A stretch of DNA of 64,000 nt, from positions 2,669,336 to 2,733,335 of the forward strand of contig JAQFVV010000014.1 in NCBI GenBank assembly GCA_028023455.1, in the 5' to 3' direction. The notes below the pieces were generated by a model. That model saw nothing but the letters and a program-made list of their open reading frames with translations. It did no database searches and was not told the DNA's origin. Position 1 is the first letter of the stretch; every line of letters starts with the position of its first letter. Origin of the DNA: Epiperipatus broadwayi. Lineage: Eukaryota > Onychophora > Udeonychophora > Euonychophora > Peripatidae. Positions 48,131 through 61,129 of the stretch are shown here, one piece after another. The position numbers were made by a program, and so were the translations under genes.

Positions 48131-50346
48131 TTCTTTCACTTTTTGTGTTAATAAGTTGTTACTTTTACATTTTTTTACTGTTTCTACTCTATCATGGAAA
48201 ACAGTCAAATAAAGACTATTCTCCACCAGTTACCCCAGATTCTCAGTAACACAAGAAAGAATCAGTAGGAAAAATATAAACATTAGAATTGCACAGACCA
48301 CAGGATCTTTTAATAAGAAAAAAAGAAATATTAATTCCAAATATATATTTCTTCATGTTAACAAAACATTTCAAGAACTGGAATGTATTTTCATATGGGT
48401 CAATGTCATAAACATTGCATGGATATGAAAAAGATAAATTATGAGTCTTTGAAATGTGTTGTTGGTTCTACATGATGAAGATATCATGGAAAGCCAGGAT
48501 GAAAAATGAAGGAATGCTAAATCTGAATAATGAATATATAATTATTTTGGAAGTTATTGCTCTTAAAGAAGAAATAATATGGTTTGTCAATTGATTAAAT
48601 ATCCAAAATGGTGTACATTGTTACTAGAATTCTGAGAGAAGACCTTAAATGGAATATATGGCTACAGTTAGGGGGAAATATGATAGAGAGAAGGAGGCAG
48701 AAGAACTCAAAATGACAAAAAGTGTACAAGATCAAACAAAATATTTAGCTTCAAATATATATTAAAAATTCTTTATTATTTCAATATTTTAGTCAAGAAA
48801 ATATAGCTATTGTTTTTAAAATCTCAGTCAGACTTACCAATACAAAGTTAACATTTTTTCTAGATTTCTTTAATTATGTCAAAATCGTCACATTAGTTCT
48901 TTTGTAATCTATGAAATTTATCTGCTGTCTTTCACTTCATAAATTTGCAATATTCATAATACTTTATGCAATATAATAATAACTATTGTTTACAATTTCA
49001 TTCTTTTTTTCTAATTTTTTTCTACCATTGTTGTAATAATCATGATGAAAAGTTTGTCTTACTTCAGATGTATTATCTATTACAGGTAGTACTTTGCTTA
49101 ACAATATTTTTTAAATCATAATCTCATTTTTTTTGTTTTTCATTTATTTTTATGTTTCATTAATAATGAACTGCCTTACTGATCTTTTTGGTAGCCTACG
49201 TCAAACATTTGGTGTTTCTATTGTCTTACATTATTGCATGAGCAACATCTGATTAACTTTCAAATATGATTCACAGGTGAATTTTGCATGCCCTCTAATA
49301 AAAAATCTTTTCAAACAAATTCAGTAAGGTTGAAATAAATTTGCTTTAACACAATGTGCTATCATTTAATTGTTCTGAGAATTTACCTGCTTGCTTAACT
49401 TATCATTTTGTCCTTGATAACTAATAACAATTTTCAATTAGTAAGTACAAGAGACAGTTGCAAGAATATCATCACTGATGTGTCATGACTTATAAAACAA
49501 ATCATTCAAATAATTTTCAAATATTTCTTTTTATATACTTTACAACTATGCTGTTTTATATGCCAGAAGGATTATTTTTTGAATGATAGTCCATTTATTT
49601 ATCATAATTCTAAATTCTTATAGATCTAAGTCTTACTGTTATTATTGCCAATATTATATACTATCTAAGCCAGAAAATCTTTCCAGTCATTCTAATGATA
49701 CTTTGTGGATTAAAAATATGTTTACATCCTAGTTTAATAATTGTAAAAGTTAACAAAATTGTGGTTAGTATAATCTCATTAAACAAATAAAGCAATATAA
49801 TAACAGTTATTATTTTAGAACTATATCCATTTTTTAATATTTGTTATATTCTTATTATTATTATTATCAGCAGTAGTAGTAGTGGTAGTAGTAGTGGTAG
49901 CAGCATCAATAGCAGTAGTATGCACATGTAATGCAAATCCTATTTTATTCTGTTTTTACTTTGTCAGTATCTAATATATTTCTTAATTAAGAATGAAATT
50001 TCATCTGGTAAAAAGAATTAATAACAATAATAATAGGTTAATTGTTCAGAATATTTTGCAACATTTATATACCAAAGTTATTGATTGAACCAAAAATTTA
50101 TTCAAAGGTTCTTCATTCTCCAGTTGGTCATTCTATTCTTTTGCTAAATAACTCAATTTGAAATAAAAATCTGCTATTCCCTTATACAATTGATCATTTG
50201 AATTGACTATTTTTTTTTTAAAAAAATTACCTACAAGAGATTTTTTTCTTTTACTATTCTACTATGTATAGATTTTGAATAGTAGATAAAAAGATACCAA
50301 GTTTCTAATGATTATGAAATATAAGCAGATATTCAATGAAAATTTT
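48131..50346. other. AT-rich non-coding DNA with a GTAGTAGTG-type microsatellite
   Basis: 49848-49922 is an imperfect triplet microsatellite (ATT units, then CAGCAGTAGTAGTAGTGG-type units). Elsewhere only homopolymers and small, domain-less ORFs are seen. Confidence 0.5.
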
Positions 50347-50354
50347 GTCTATGA

Positions 50355-50850
50355 CAGGGGTTGGTAAATTGTGGCCCAAGAGCCAAGTGCAGCCCGCTAA
50401 GAGTTTTTATGTGGCCCGCCAAGTCAATCAGAAAAATTTGCCTTAAACTGAGATTTCCTTCCCATGCACGACCGAAGATTCATCTCGTATTTTCCACTAG
50501 GATGGCCATGTCAATACACATGCACAGTGTAGATATGATGTGCACTGCTTTTCCAGTTAATCTGTTTAATTTCAATTCTGTCTTTGTATTAGCAAATATA
50601 TATATTTCCATCTTTAGTGAAACCATGAACCCTATGAAAAAAATGTAAAATCGGTGATGAATGTCATGTGTTTAATGAAGAATGGACAAACAAATATTTC
50701 TTTGGTAATACAGGGAATAAAGCAGTGTGTTTATTGTGTCATGAAAAAAAGTGTGGCCCTCCACTAATCTTCGCTTCCACAAAGTGGCCCCTGATGCGGC
50801 TCTCTGCCAACCTGCTGCAGCCCCCAAGCCAAAACAATTGCTTACCCCTG
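50355..50850 (+). mobile_element. deleted hAT transposon with exact boundaries
   Basis: The 496-bp element begins CAGGGGTTGGTAAATTGTGG and ends ACAATTGCTTACCCCTG, which are imperfect inverted repeats. It is flanked by a perfect 8-bp target duplication, GTCTATGA (50347-50354 and 50851-50858). Subterminal GGCCCGCC/AGCCCGC-like segments and GCAGCCCCC are typical of hAT ends. The centre keeps a short coding remnant: a frame at 50668 reads MFNEEWTNKYFFGNTGNKAV followed by CLLCHEKK. This matches the W...YFF...VCLxCH start of BED-finger-like domains in hAT proteins of the GTF2IRD2/ZBED-related group. The rest of the transposase is deleted, so it could only move in trans. Confidence 0.92.
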
Positions 50851-50858
50851 GTCTATGA

Positions 50859-52085
50859 GAAACAATAGTATTTAAATATTATAAGCACTATTCTTATTTA
50901 TTTTTAAAGTATCATTTTCATTCAGTGTATAATATAACCCTGGAAATTTCTTAATTAACATTCCAGTCATATTCATATTTTCTGTTATTTTTATCATGTG
51001 TTTTTGACTTCATTAATTTTCAGTTTCTTATTTTATATCTTTGAATAACTTTATTATCACAATTAATATCCACACTTAATTTTCTTAACTGAGTTGTTAT
51101 AATACTCAGGCTAGTTTATTTATATTCTCAAGCAAATCATAAAGTTTTACATTTATCCTATTTTCTTTCCTTAGAAACTTTTTCAACCAATAACTATTCA
51201 CCTTTATTGCATATAAAAACTTTTATAGAAGTGTTGCCACTGTTATAGAAACAGTACATATCACAACAAAAATATTAATAATTAATGCTCTCTTAACAAT
51301 CCTTTATAGATCCATCTTTAATTTAACCATATTTCTTAATCTATAGATGATTGCTTTTTTTTTTTTCAGTGAAAAGACTTTATAATCATTGTATAGAATA
51401 TCAACGATTGTTTTGGGATTTTTTGAAAAGAGATCATTTTAATTATCTCAATTTTGCAGATGATAATCCAGAAATTTTTTTTAACCATGCCTGCACACAT
51501 CTGCTTGCTTCTGGATCTTTAATGTTTTATATGAAACTTGTAATGATACTTGTGCATAAGTGCTTCTTATCATAATACCATTTCAGTGCAAGAATTGATT
51601 TTTTTCATTAATTGAATTTACTATCTATGCAAGTATATATATATATTCACATTTTTACATATGCTATGTAGTTCAGTGTTGCTCTCTTCATTATTAGAAA
51701 ACCATTATAAATTTTTCTGTCTGTAAACATCATCATAATATAGATTTTTTTTTAGTACTTTTGTTTTATGTGTGTCATTTATTCACACATTAAATTAACT
51801 AACCATGGCATCAATTTTAATAAAACATATATTCTGGCAAAAATTGAACAATATGACCAGAAACTGCTAAGGGAAGGTATAGAGATTTTTAAAAAGTTTA
51901 AGATCATAAGTATAAAGTGTGAATGAGTAGAAAATAATAAAGGAAAAAAATAACGATTTTAAATTTCACCACACAAAAGAATTTCTGTAAAAACTATTTG
52001 TATTGTATTGAAATGTCAGCTATTTAGCTATTATATTTTTATTACATGTAAGCTCCCGGAAATAGTACAATGAATTCATCTTTTA
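50859..52085. other. AT-rich non-coding DNA, nothing recognised
   Basis: The ORF at 51351-51575 (74 aa) includes LYNHCIEYQRLFWDFLKRDH but matches no family I can name, and low-complexity T-runs precede it. No inverted or tandem repeats are evident. Confidence 0.4.
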
Positions 52086-52310
52086 TACATGAGAATATAT
52101 ATATATATTATAATAATAAATATAATGATAATTAACTATTATATACAATCTTTTAATCTGCAGAAGTACTTTCAGTTAATTCCTTAACCCACTTCAACTA
52201 CATTAAATTAAATTTTAAAAAGGCAATTGAGGTGGGTTAAGGAATTAATCAAAAGTACTTCTGTGAATTGAAAGACTGCATAAAATAGTTAATTACTTTT
52301 ATATTTTTTT
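52086..52310. repeat. foldback element, family 2 (long copy)
   Basis: The left arm at about 52131-52199 (CTGCAGAAGTACTTTCAGTT, AATTCCTTAACCCACTTCAA) is mirrored at about 52226-52295 (TTGAGGTGGGTTAAGGAATT, then AAAGTACTTCTGTGAATTGA and AAGACTGC). The loop is about 25 bp. The outer ends (TAACTATTATATACAATCTT / TGCATAAAATAGTTAATTA) and TA-rich flanks match the layout of the copy at 15110-15240. Confidence 0.8.
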
Positions 52311-52372
52311 ATTGTTATTATAATAGTTTTTAATTTACAGACATTTTATATATATATCATTTCAAGTGATTA

Positions 52373-52985
52373 ATATTATGTAATACATTGAAATTAATAT
52401 TCAAACTACTGGTTTATTAAGCAAATAAAATACTCTCAATCCAAAACTCAAGACAATTTTTTTTGACAAAAGAACAGACCAGTCCAATTTCTCATTTTAC
52501 CTCTTTTTCTCATTTTTCTTATATATAGGCTTATCTGAAGCACTTTGAAAAGAAAGCATGAATTTTTAAAACCAAAGCTATTTTTTAAAATGATTTATAT
52601 TATTTTAATTGATATTTGTGAAATTTTTCAATTTACACATCATTAGTACTGATTCAAAGAGTGGAATATTTAAAACAAGACACTTCTAATAATTAATATT
52701 ATGTAATATACCTAGATTAATACTCAAACTATTGGTTTATTAAGGAAATAAAATACTCTCAATTCAATTTTTAAAATAACTTTAAAACTAATATGACTGA
52801 TTTAAAAAAAAATGCTTGCTTTCTAAAGTGCTTCAGATAAGCCTCTATATAAGAAAATGTGGTAAAGGGAGAAAATGATTCATTTATTTCTCTAAAACAA
52901 TTTGTGTTGTTTTTTGGATTGAGTATATTTTATTTACTTAATAAACCAATTGTTTGAGTATTAATTTTGATATATATATATATAT
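52373..52985. repeat. inverted-repeat element with internal direct copy
   Basis: The block TATTCAAACTACTGGTTTAT, TAAGCAAATAAAATACTCTC (about 52400-52440) recurs directly at about 52721-52762. It recurs inverted at about 52925-52965 (GGATTGAGTATATTTTATTT). A second inverted pair is TATATAGGCTTATCTGAAGC (about 52522) and GCTTCAGATAAGCCTCTATA (about 52832). The outer arms are therefore about 185-200 bp. It is flanked by TA runs (52348; 52970-52993) and contains no ORF. Confidence 0.75.
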
Positions 52986-52993
52986 ATATATAT

Positions 52994-54860
52994 AATTGTT
53001 CACACTTCAAAAATTAAAGGTGTTATGATTATTGTCTTTCACTGATGAAATTATGTATATATCATATCACAAACTTATCAAACACTGAAAAAGCTGAAAA
53101 TCAAAATGAAGTATAACTGACATAAAAAGATTAATAGAGGGCAAAGGATTTTTATGCATATGAGTGTAAACTTGTGCAATATGGTAGGGTTGTTCTTCAT
53201 GCTGATGGTGTTAAAGAGTATTATGTATATGTCATGAATTTGGTATATTTTCAGAATAAGTGAGTCGCAGAATAAATGATAGGTGATTTACAAAAAATTT
53301 TGAAGAAAGACTAATACTCTGATCTTCATTATTTTGGCACCACATTTCTTTTCATAACAGGAAAGAGGTAAACTAAAATATATGGTTAACTATAATTTTC
53401 ATATATTGAATATCAATAAATAAAACAAACTACATCCCCAAACATGTTTTGACATTTTCTCACTCTTCCTAGTCCTTATATTTATTTTTCTCTCTCACTC
53501 TTTCTGACATTACATATATATCTCAACTATCTAGATGTACCCTTGGCAGGAAAGTCTTCTTTTCCAGAGATCTTTTAGTTATTTTCTATCTCTGAGTATA
53601 GAAATTCAGTTATAATTATTATAATTTACTACTAAATATGCAAATAAAATAATATGATTTGAATAGATAAATAATATATATGTTAATGGTTTGAATTAAT
53701 TGTTTTATGATCTCAAACTTTGTCAAAGATTATTGAGGTTTTTTTATTTACCATATTATTATTTTAATTGTTAATTTTTACTCATTTTTATGACACTTAA
53801 TTAACTTTAAAGATAGGCTATATCTTAAATTGATCAAAGGCTTAGTTGCTTTAAATATGTAGGATTTAAGACAAATATGATTTCTTTGAATGCTCTTTTA
53901 TTCCAATAAGATTTTATTCAAACAATTCTTTATTCACAAATAAAGCAATTGTTTGATATCAACTCTGTTACCAATATCAATTCTGTTATCTGACATCTGC
54001 TCTTTTATCCTAATTGTATTTTTACTCAGAAATGATATATTCTTTATAATATATATATGCTCATGGACACAGATAATGTATATTAACTTGAACATATTTT
54101 TTAAACTCCTAATTTAGTAAAAGTGGGAATTTAGCTGAAAACTATGATGAAACAAAACTATAACAGTAATGGCACAATTTAATTACAGTATGGGTCAATT
54201 AAATACAACACATTTCCTACACATATCTAAAACATAATACCATAATTTTTCCACATTGGGAAAATTTAATTCTGTACTGTATACTATATAACAAGATTGT
54301 ATATAACTTAATTACAATAAATTCTATCCTTATGTTAATTATGTCCTGAATCCATCACATAGTTTGACTCATGATCTTTTATTTATTAGGTACTCAGAAG
54401 GAATTATCTACCTTCAAACCATTTTATTTATTTGAGATTTTGTTCTTTTTACATACAATCATCTTTTCTTTAATAATATTTTTCTAAAACCCCAAATAAG
54501 TTCACATGCAGATCATATATAATTAATATATATAACTAATATTTTTTAAAATTAACAAAACCTTATTTATTATATCAATTTTATCAAAATAATCCAGCCA
54601 AACATTTAATACAATAATCATGATCATAGAATTCCATTGCTTCATTATCAACCCAAAGGATATGTTAACATAATATACTTCCACATTGTCTCATGAATAT
54701 GATCAGAATGTGTTATGTAGGTTAGACATATAGCAGTGTATTGACATCCCTCTACTAACAAATGCAATTATTTTAAGATAACAAACTTTTTAAATTTTCT
54801 ATAATGATAAAAACAATCTTCTTGACCACTTTAATATTAATCGGTTCTTTACTAAATTAT
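52994..54860. other. AT-rich non-coding DNA, nothing recognised
   Basis: A slightly GC-richer patch near 53530-53600 (TACCCTTGGCAGGAAAGTCT, TCCAGAGATC) could be a dispersed repeat, but no second copy was seen here. Small ORFs have no domains. Confidence 0.4.
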
Positions 54861-54861
54861 T

Positions 54862-55230
54862 TCATCATCATCACTTTTAACCATTCTGAATTCACTATGG
54901 GATGAATATGCAAGATTAATATTTGCCAATTCCTGGCCTCTCTTGTTCACAATATACATGCAGACTTAATCATTTTTTTTCATCCATCATTTCACTTGTG
55001 GTTTATATTTAGAAATGCTTCCAAGTCCATTTTTGTTTACAATTTTTATCAAAGAAAGCATTCACAATATATAGTTATTTCTTTTCTGTAGACTCCACAA
55101 AGCCATATACCCTTTCACTTCTGTCACCATAATCAAATTTATCTACAACATTTTAATTTTTACCAATTCAAGCATTAAAGTCTTTCATTGCAATTTTAAA
55201 ATACTGTTTGGTCTGATCTAACACATACGT
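54862..55230 (-). pseudogene. RTE-like LINE endonuclease fragment
   Basis: Minus-strand translation gives FDYGDRSERVYGFVESTEKK, then LYIVNAFFDKNCKQKWTWKH. This matches the APE endonuclease block F-G-x-G-x-R-N-x-R ... L-x-I-x-N-T-x-F ... WTW-x-S-P seen also at 6086-6300. Downstream on the minus strand the sequence passes quickly to GTTAAAAGTGATGATGATG, a trinucleotide tail like the one at about 8370. A 5' piece therefore seems joined directly to a 3' end by internal deletion. Stops interrupt the frame. The subfamily differs somewhat from the 6-kb copy. Confidence 0.6.
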
Positions 55231-55994
55231 ATATGTAAACAAAAATAGAAATTTGTAAATTCTATATGTATTATTTGTTTACATAGATATTTTATTCATT
55301 TATTCACTTAACTCTTGTCATATTACTGCTAATGTTTCAAAATAACTATAACAATTTGTTAAACCTAAAACAAGCTGTAAAATGATTTGATTATGTGGAA
55401 AAATGCAAATTAATTATTTTTGTTTGTAAAGTTTTGTGTTGAAGCTAGCCAGATGCTATTTAATAAAAATATTCAATAAGCATCAACATATTAATTTAAA
55501 AAAAAGTGTTATGTTAAATAATAACATAAGTAGTAGCATAATCAAATGTATTGAATTTACATGATAACTTTATCAAAAAAAATCCATTAAATAGGGAACC
55601 GTCTAATCATTTGATGAAGTACAGAAAATACAAGGCTTAAATGATATTTTTTTAAAGTTCATCATCATCAATTTTAATTAGAAATGGAAATGCGCTTTAT
55701 TTTAAATTTATTTCTCCACTATCTTTTTTTTTGTAATTGTATTATGTGTTCTATTTTTTTTATTAATAATGTTGTACCATTTATATGTATTTATTTATAT
55801 CTATTTACTGATCAGTGATTGGATGTTAATTTGATTGGTGGGTATATGAAAGAAAATTTTTGATACTTGTGTAGAAATTGAAAACAATTTACATTATTTT
55901 TATTTGAACTTAATATCATGCCAAGTGGATGCATTAATACTATAGCATGAAATTCTTTATAATGATATAAATAAATAAACAATACTTCTGTATA

Positions 55995-56430
55995 TAATAT
56001 AAAAATAATATAAAATAACAATTTGTGTCAATTGTTAATACAGAGTTTAATATAAATAAATAAAATAATAACAAATAATATTTCCAAGCACTTTCAACTC
56101 TTATGAGTCCTTATCAAGGCAGTGTAAAAAATTCTATTAATGCATGAAACACATGATAAAAAACGCAAGATTAAAGAATCATATCTTATACAAAATTCAT
56201 CTTGTGCTATGAATTCGAAATTAACCAGCTTTCCGATTAGTTGTTCCTGGCCAATACAATGAAATGTTAAATTCATCACCTAGGAGAAAATAGAATTTTT
56301 TACACTGCCTTGATAAGGACTTGTAAGAGTTGAAAGCGCTTGGAAATATTATTTGTTATTATTTTATTTATTTATATTAAACTCTGTATTAACAATTGAC
56401 ATGAATTGTTATTTTATATTATTTTTATAA
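55995..56430. repeat. third tail-outward inverted pair, PLE-like end motif
   Basis: The left arm (about 55995-56138) and right arm (about 56289-56430) are near-perfect reverse complements of about 140 bp around a centre of about 150 bp. Reading outward, each arm has ACACTGCCTTGATAAGGACT then AAGAGTTGAAAGCGCTTGG, a layout like GAAAAAGACT...AGTCGAAACG at the ends of the 15.4-18.0 kb PLE pair, followed by an AT-rich tail. No GIY-YIG coding remains. The PLE assignment rests on architecture and motif resemblance only. Confidence 0.6.
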
Positions 56431-59400
56431 TGATATTTATGTGTATTAGTTACATTTAAAACTTTCATTCTATAATACATTCATGAAGAATATTAATAAA
56501 GATATTTGTTGCATTTTTCAAGCTTTATTATTCATATGTTTCAAGAATATATGGTAGAGTTGAAGTTTTAAATATAACTAATAAAATATTATGCATGTAG
56601 AAAGAGAAGTGAAGTTGGGTTATTCCATATATATGTTTATGTTAAATTAAAAATAGATATATTAATATTTAACTGAGGTTTACATTTATATATGTGCCAG
56701 GGATGATTTCTAGTTTAATAAATATTTACAAATAATCATTAATGTATTTGTTTGAAATGGTTGATATCAAAGTTGTGAGTGCAATAAATTTGACAAGTGT
56801 AAATCGAAGTATATAAATATTTAAAATTGAAAGATTTTTTTCTTACCAATTTTAAAAGATCAAATATTCTCAATATTTATTTGTTTTATTAGCTAAATAT
56901 CAATTAAATGAGTTGACTAGGATGAGGAATATTTGTTATTTACGGAAGTCTAGATACAATTATATATATGTAGAAAAATCTCTGTTATTATTTTTTTTAA
57001 AAAAAAAAAAATGTGTTTGCAAGGATACTTACATGATTTTTACATTTATCTCTATCAGTCTGTTTGTTATTATTTTATAATGATGATGAAAAAGTCACTG
57101 GTAACTAATTTTTTTTCCAAGCTGTCTCAGTACCATTTCTGAATTAATGCAAGTGTTTACATAACAATATAATTTAGCTATCCACTGCACAAATTTTAAG
57201 ATATTGTCATATTTGGACTAAGAATTGTGGCATGAAATATCACAATGTCTTTCCTTAATCTGTGATGCAATAACATGTTAACATTAAATTTTGTTTTAAA
57301 TTATACAAAACTGCTATTGTACCATTTAAGTGATTTAAAGAAGCCATGAGTGCAGTAATGTTTTCAAATAGTTTGCAAGATTTTGTGATGGAGGGTAATA
57401 TTAATGATCTATAATGATATGAAAGATACTGTTCTCAATCCAGACACACTAGTACCTTAAAAATTTGTGGTGAATAATATTACTCTATAGCAATGTGTTG
57501 ATTCAAAAATAAAAAAATATTTACAAAGCTATCATCTGGTCTTCATAAATATAAAGTATATATATTTCCTTTTTGACTCTTATAATATCTAGAATTCTAA
57601 CCTGAAAGTAATAATTTTAGTCTAAGTCTGACTAACATAATTCTCATTAAAAAGCTGCAGTAGCCAGTTTTAATTTATTTGTCTAATTAATTCATATCTG
57701 AATGTTATCTAGGTAAATACACAGAAATTTTCATATTAATTATAATGTTGACATTTATAAAGTCTATGAAAACATTTTTAATATAATTTTTATGAGGAAT
57801 ATTTATTTATTTGTGAAAGAAAACTTAATAAGTTGTGATTTTTTAATTTTTACATGTAAACTATATATGATATTTGACTCTTATAATATTTAGAATACTA
57901 AGTAAAATGCAGTTTCATTTTTAGTTTAAAGATAAATCATACAGAAATATTATTAAAATATGGCATAATTTCAGTTTGTAATTGTTGTTTTAATTAGTTA
58001 ATGGACTAACTACATCATAGCTGAAGTTTAATTATGTAAATTCAGAGAAATTTCCATTTTACTTTCAATGCTTGCAAATATAATAAATACATACCTATAC
58101 AGGAATATTTGTTGAAGTTTTTAAAAGCATATGGGAGAAGAAATGTATAAACGAATTAATTTTAATTTAACAAAATTGTTAATTTAGAAATGTTGATGGA
58201 AAAAAGTTGTTGTTTTTTTTACTCATTGTGCAAATAAATTTTCTATGATTTCTTAATTTCATCTATTTGTGATTTACTGAAACCATCAATAAATAGCATA
58301 TAAAATTTCACCTTTTACTCATTGCAACACTAAAATATGAAAGTGAACTCAAGAATACCATTTCATTATTTTTTTAACTTGAGTTTATATATGTATAAAA
58401 TTTATCAAGGTTTAGTAAAGTCATAGCTCTTCTAATTTAAGTTGATAGATTTGTGTTTTAAAAATAATTATTTTTGGAATACTGTATTTTTTTCTGGTCT
58501 TTCTTATTTCTTTCTTTAATTTATTGAATCTTCATCATGACATTCTTTAAAATCATTAAACATCATATATTTAAAATTTATGTATATCAAAACAAAAGGC
58601 AGATTTCTTTGATATTTTGTATGCATTTGAAAAAATATATTTTAATATATGTAAATTTGATAATCAGCTTAAATTATTTTAAGTGGGTTTTACAGTGATT
58701 GCCTATAATGGATTCAATATGATATAAGTCTACAATTTGTATAAAATGAGTTTATAATCTTGAAATAATAATTTCTTAAACTGATCAATTGATATTTAAT
58801 AACATATGTGACAATATTAATTTAACTAATGGTGATAATAAATTGGATTTCTATTCATAGCTTTTTATATTATATAAAGACTCAATTTCCATTGAATACT
58901 GTTCTCACATCGAGAATGCCATTATCTTAATCATTCAAAATATCATTTAATCTATGATAATGAATCACTTTCTCTCATTATCACTTGCTAATCATTTATC
59001 TTACATAATAGAACTAATAAGGTTTTTTTAACTTTATTCATTCTATCATTTTTGCTCTGAAAGTAATCTTCAAAATTCTTGTACTCTTTCTCATTATTCT
59101 CATATGTTCTTTTAACACTTCTTATAATTTACTCACAAATTTACTTATTTCTTATTAGGTTACTCACTGTTATATAAATTAATGTCATATATTTTTTTCT
59201 TTCTATAGCATATGTATTAGTGTTATATTCAGCGATATTCAAAACTTCTCCCACTCATCCCATTGCTTGTTTTAATAAATCTTTATAAAAAGCATTGTTG
59301 CTTAATGTATTTGTCATAGTGTTTATTTAATTTATAATAGTTTTGACTGGCAAGTATTCTTCTTCATATCTAAAAAAATAATTGTCTTATAATTATTTTA

Positions 59401-60290
59401 TATGAATATGCAAAATATCATTTAATATACATATTCTCAGCTATATATTTATCATTATTTTAAATATACATAATTTATACTCTTAATAAATTACATTAAT
59501 TAAAAACTAAAAAAAATTTTCACATCTATATGTTTATGTGCAAGCATCTTCAAAATTGATATATATCTAGATGTACTAAAATATATTGTTAAAATTATTC
59601 AAAAAAATAATTGTAAATTTAAAATAATTTAAAATGTTGAATTTTTAAATAATAATACATATATTTAAAAATACTAATCCAATAATTTTATCTATATATG
59701 GAATAATGTTTTAGATAGATATATATGGTGCTTTATATATTTATATCTAAAGATAGATATTAAATATTTTTTACTTTTTAATTGATTAACTTTATTAAAA
59801 GTGTGTGTAATATATGTGTAAAATATGTATAAATAATAGTAAATATATGGATGTGTATATATTAAAAATTGCTATAATAAATAATTGTAATATAATTGCT
59901 TTTTAGATTTGAAAAAGACTGTTAATCAACAGAAACTATCATAAATTAAATAAACATTGTGAAAAATGCATGTGTGAGTTTTTGTAAAGAGTGATAATTA
60001 ATAATAACAACAATCTTTTTTTTTCTTCTAAGTTTAACTCTTTGTTTATTAACATTATCACATATTACTGCAATAGTCTGAACTGTTATATTTTGGATTA
60101 GGGCTTTTATTTTTTTTTAAAAGGGTCATAATAATAAAAGAATAGGTTACTGATTATAATGGTGAATAATCTTATTCAATATTTAAATATATTATTATAA
60201 TTTTATTCAAATCTAATAGAAGTAGGCATGTAATGATATTCTTTGTACACCTATATTTACTAAGTGAATAAAAATAACTATACGGTTATT
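56431..60290. other. AT-rich non-coding DNA, nothing recognised
   Basis: This is long, monotonous AT-rich sequence. TTGACTCTTATAATATCTAGAAT at about 57573 and TTGACTCTTATAATATTTAGAAT at about 57876 mark a weak direct repeat pair that extends a few tens of bases downstream (TAGTCTAAG/TAGTTTAAAG). No coding or transposon signature was found. Confidence 0.45.
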
Positions 60291-60293
60291 GTT

Positions 60294-60405
60294 AAGGAGC
60301 ACCAGAAGTGATAGAATGAGGTGCAATTTTTCAACTTTGAGCTCTAGAGTCCATTACTCTATCATAGCACTAAAACATACAAGGCATTAATTGATTGTTA
60401 TTAGT
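60294..60405 (+). repeat. SINE-like repeat (diverged)
   Basis: GGAGCACCAGAAGTGATAGA, ATGAGGTGCAATTTTTCAAC and TTTGAGCTCTAGAGTCCATT resemble the head of the SINE copies at about 44907 and 46515. The following AAGGCATTAATTGATTGTTATT resembles their 3' end block. TTACTCTATCATAGCAC partly mirrors the start. Confidence 0.5.
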
Positions 60406-61129
60406 GAATAACAGTGAAGCCTGCTGGAGTCAGTAATAATACTTTTTAATTTATTGATGAAAGAATGTGCAATTAAAATTTTATTAATTGTTGATTTACA
60501 AAATTTGGAATACAAATATATATATGTGTGTGTGTATAAGAGCCTCTTAATATTGTAATATTTTTTTACCAGACCCTTGATTTGTGATTCAAATTTAGGC
60601 TTGCAAAATCTCAGTAAATAAAAATTACATTCCAATTTACAAGTCAGGAAATGGATATTGTTCTATATTTAATCTGGGTAAAATAATGTGGAAAAACTCT
60701 AAATCATCATTATTTGGAACATTCAGTAAGTAATGCCTTCTTTATTATGCTATAGTTATTGAAAGAATGCTTTATCTTTTTTATGTATACAGTATAATCT
60801 TGATTGATAAATAAATATTAATCTTCCCATAAGAAAATATGAACTCCTTCATTGGTGCTGTAGTCAATCATAAAATGTGTATTTTGCTTCATTTTAATTC
60901 AATATAAAATATCTACATAATAGGGTCATTCAGTGAAAATGAAATCAAGTAGATTTTTTTATAGTTGAAAGTAATTATTGCATTTGTGTGATCTTTTCTT
61001 AAAAGCATGAATTCAAAAACTATAAGTTCACACATAGTTTGCTTACTTGTTTATTTTTCTTTGTAAAATTAAGTATTTGTTTCTTAGTAAGAACATGATA
61101 TTTGTATTCCAATTTTTTTTTTAACATAT

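Noticed and set aside
49848-49922. CRISPR-like or coding repeat from the GTAGTAGTGG region
   Set aside because: It is an imperfect triplet microsatellite with no spacers and no conserved unit longer than three bases.
51351-51575. 74-codon ORF (LYNHCIEYQRLFWDFLK) as a real gene
   Set aside because: No family recognised, no initiation or splicing context, and chance ORFs of this size occur throughout the window.
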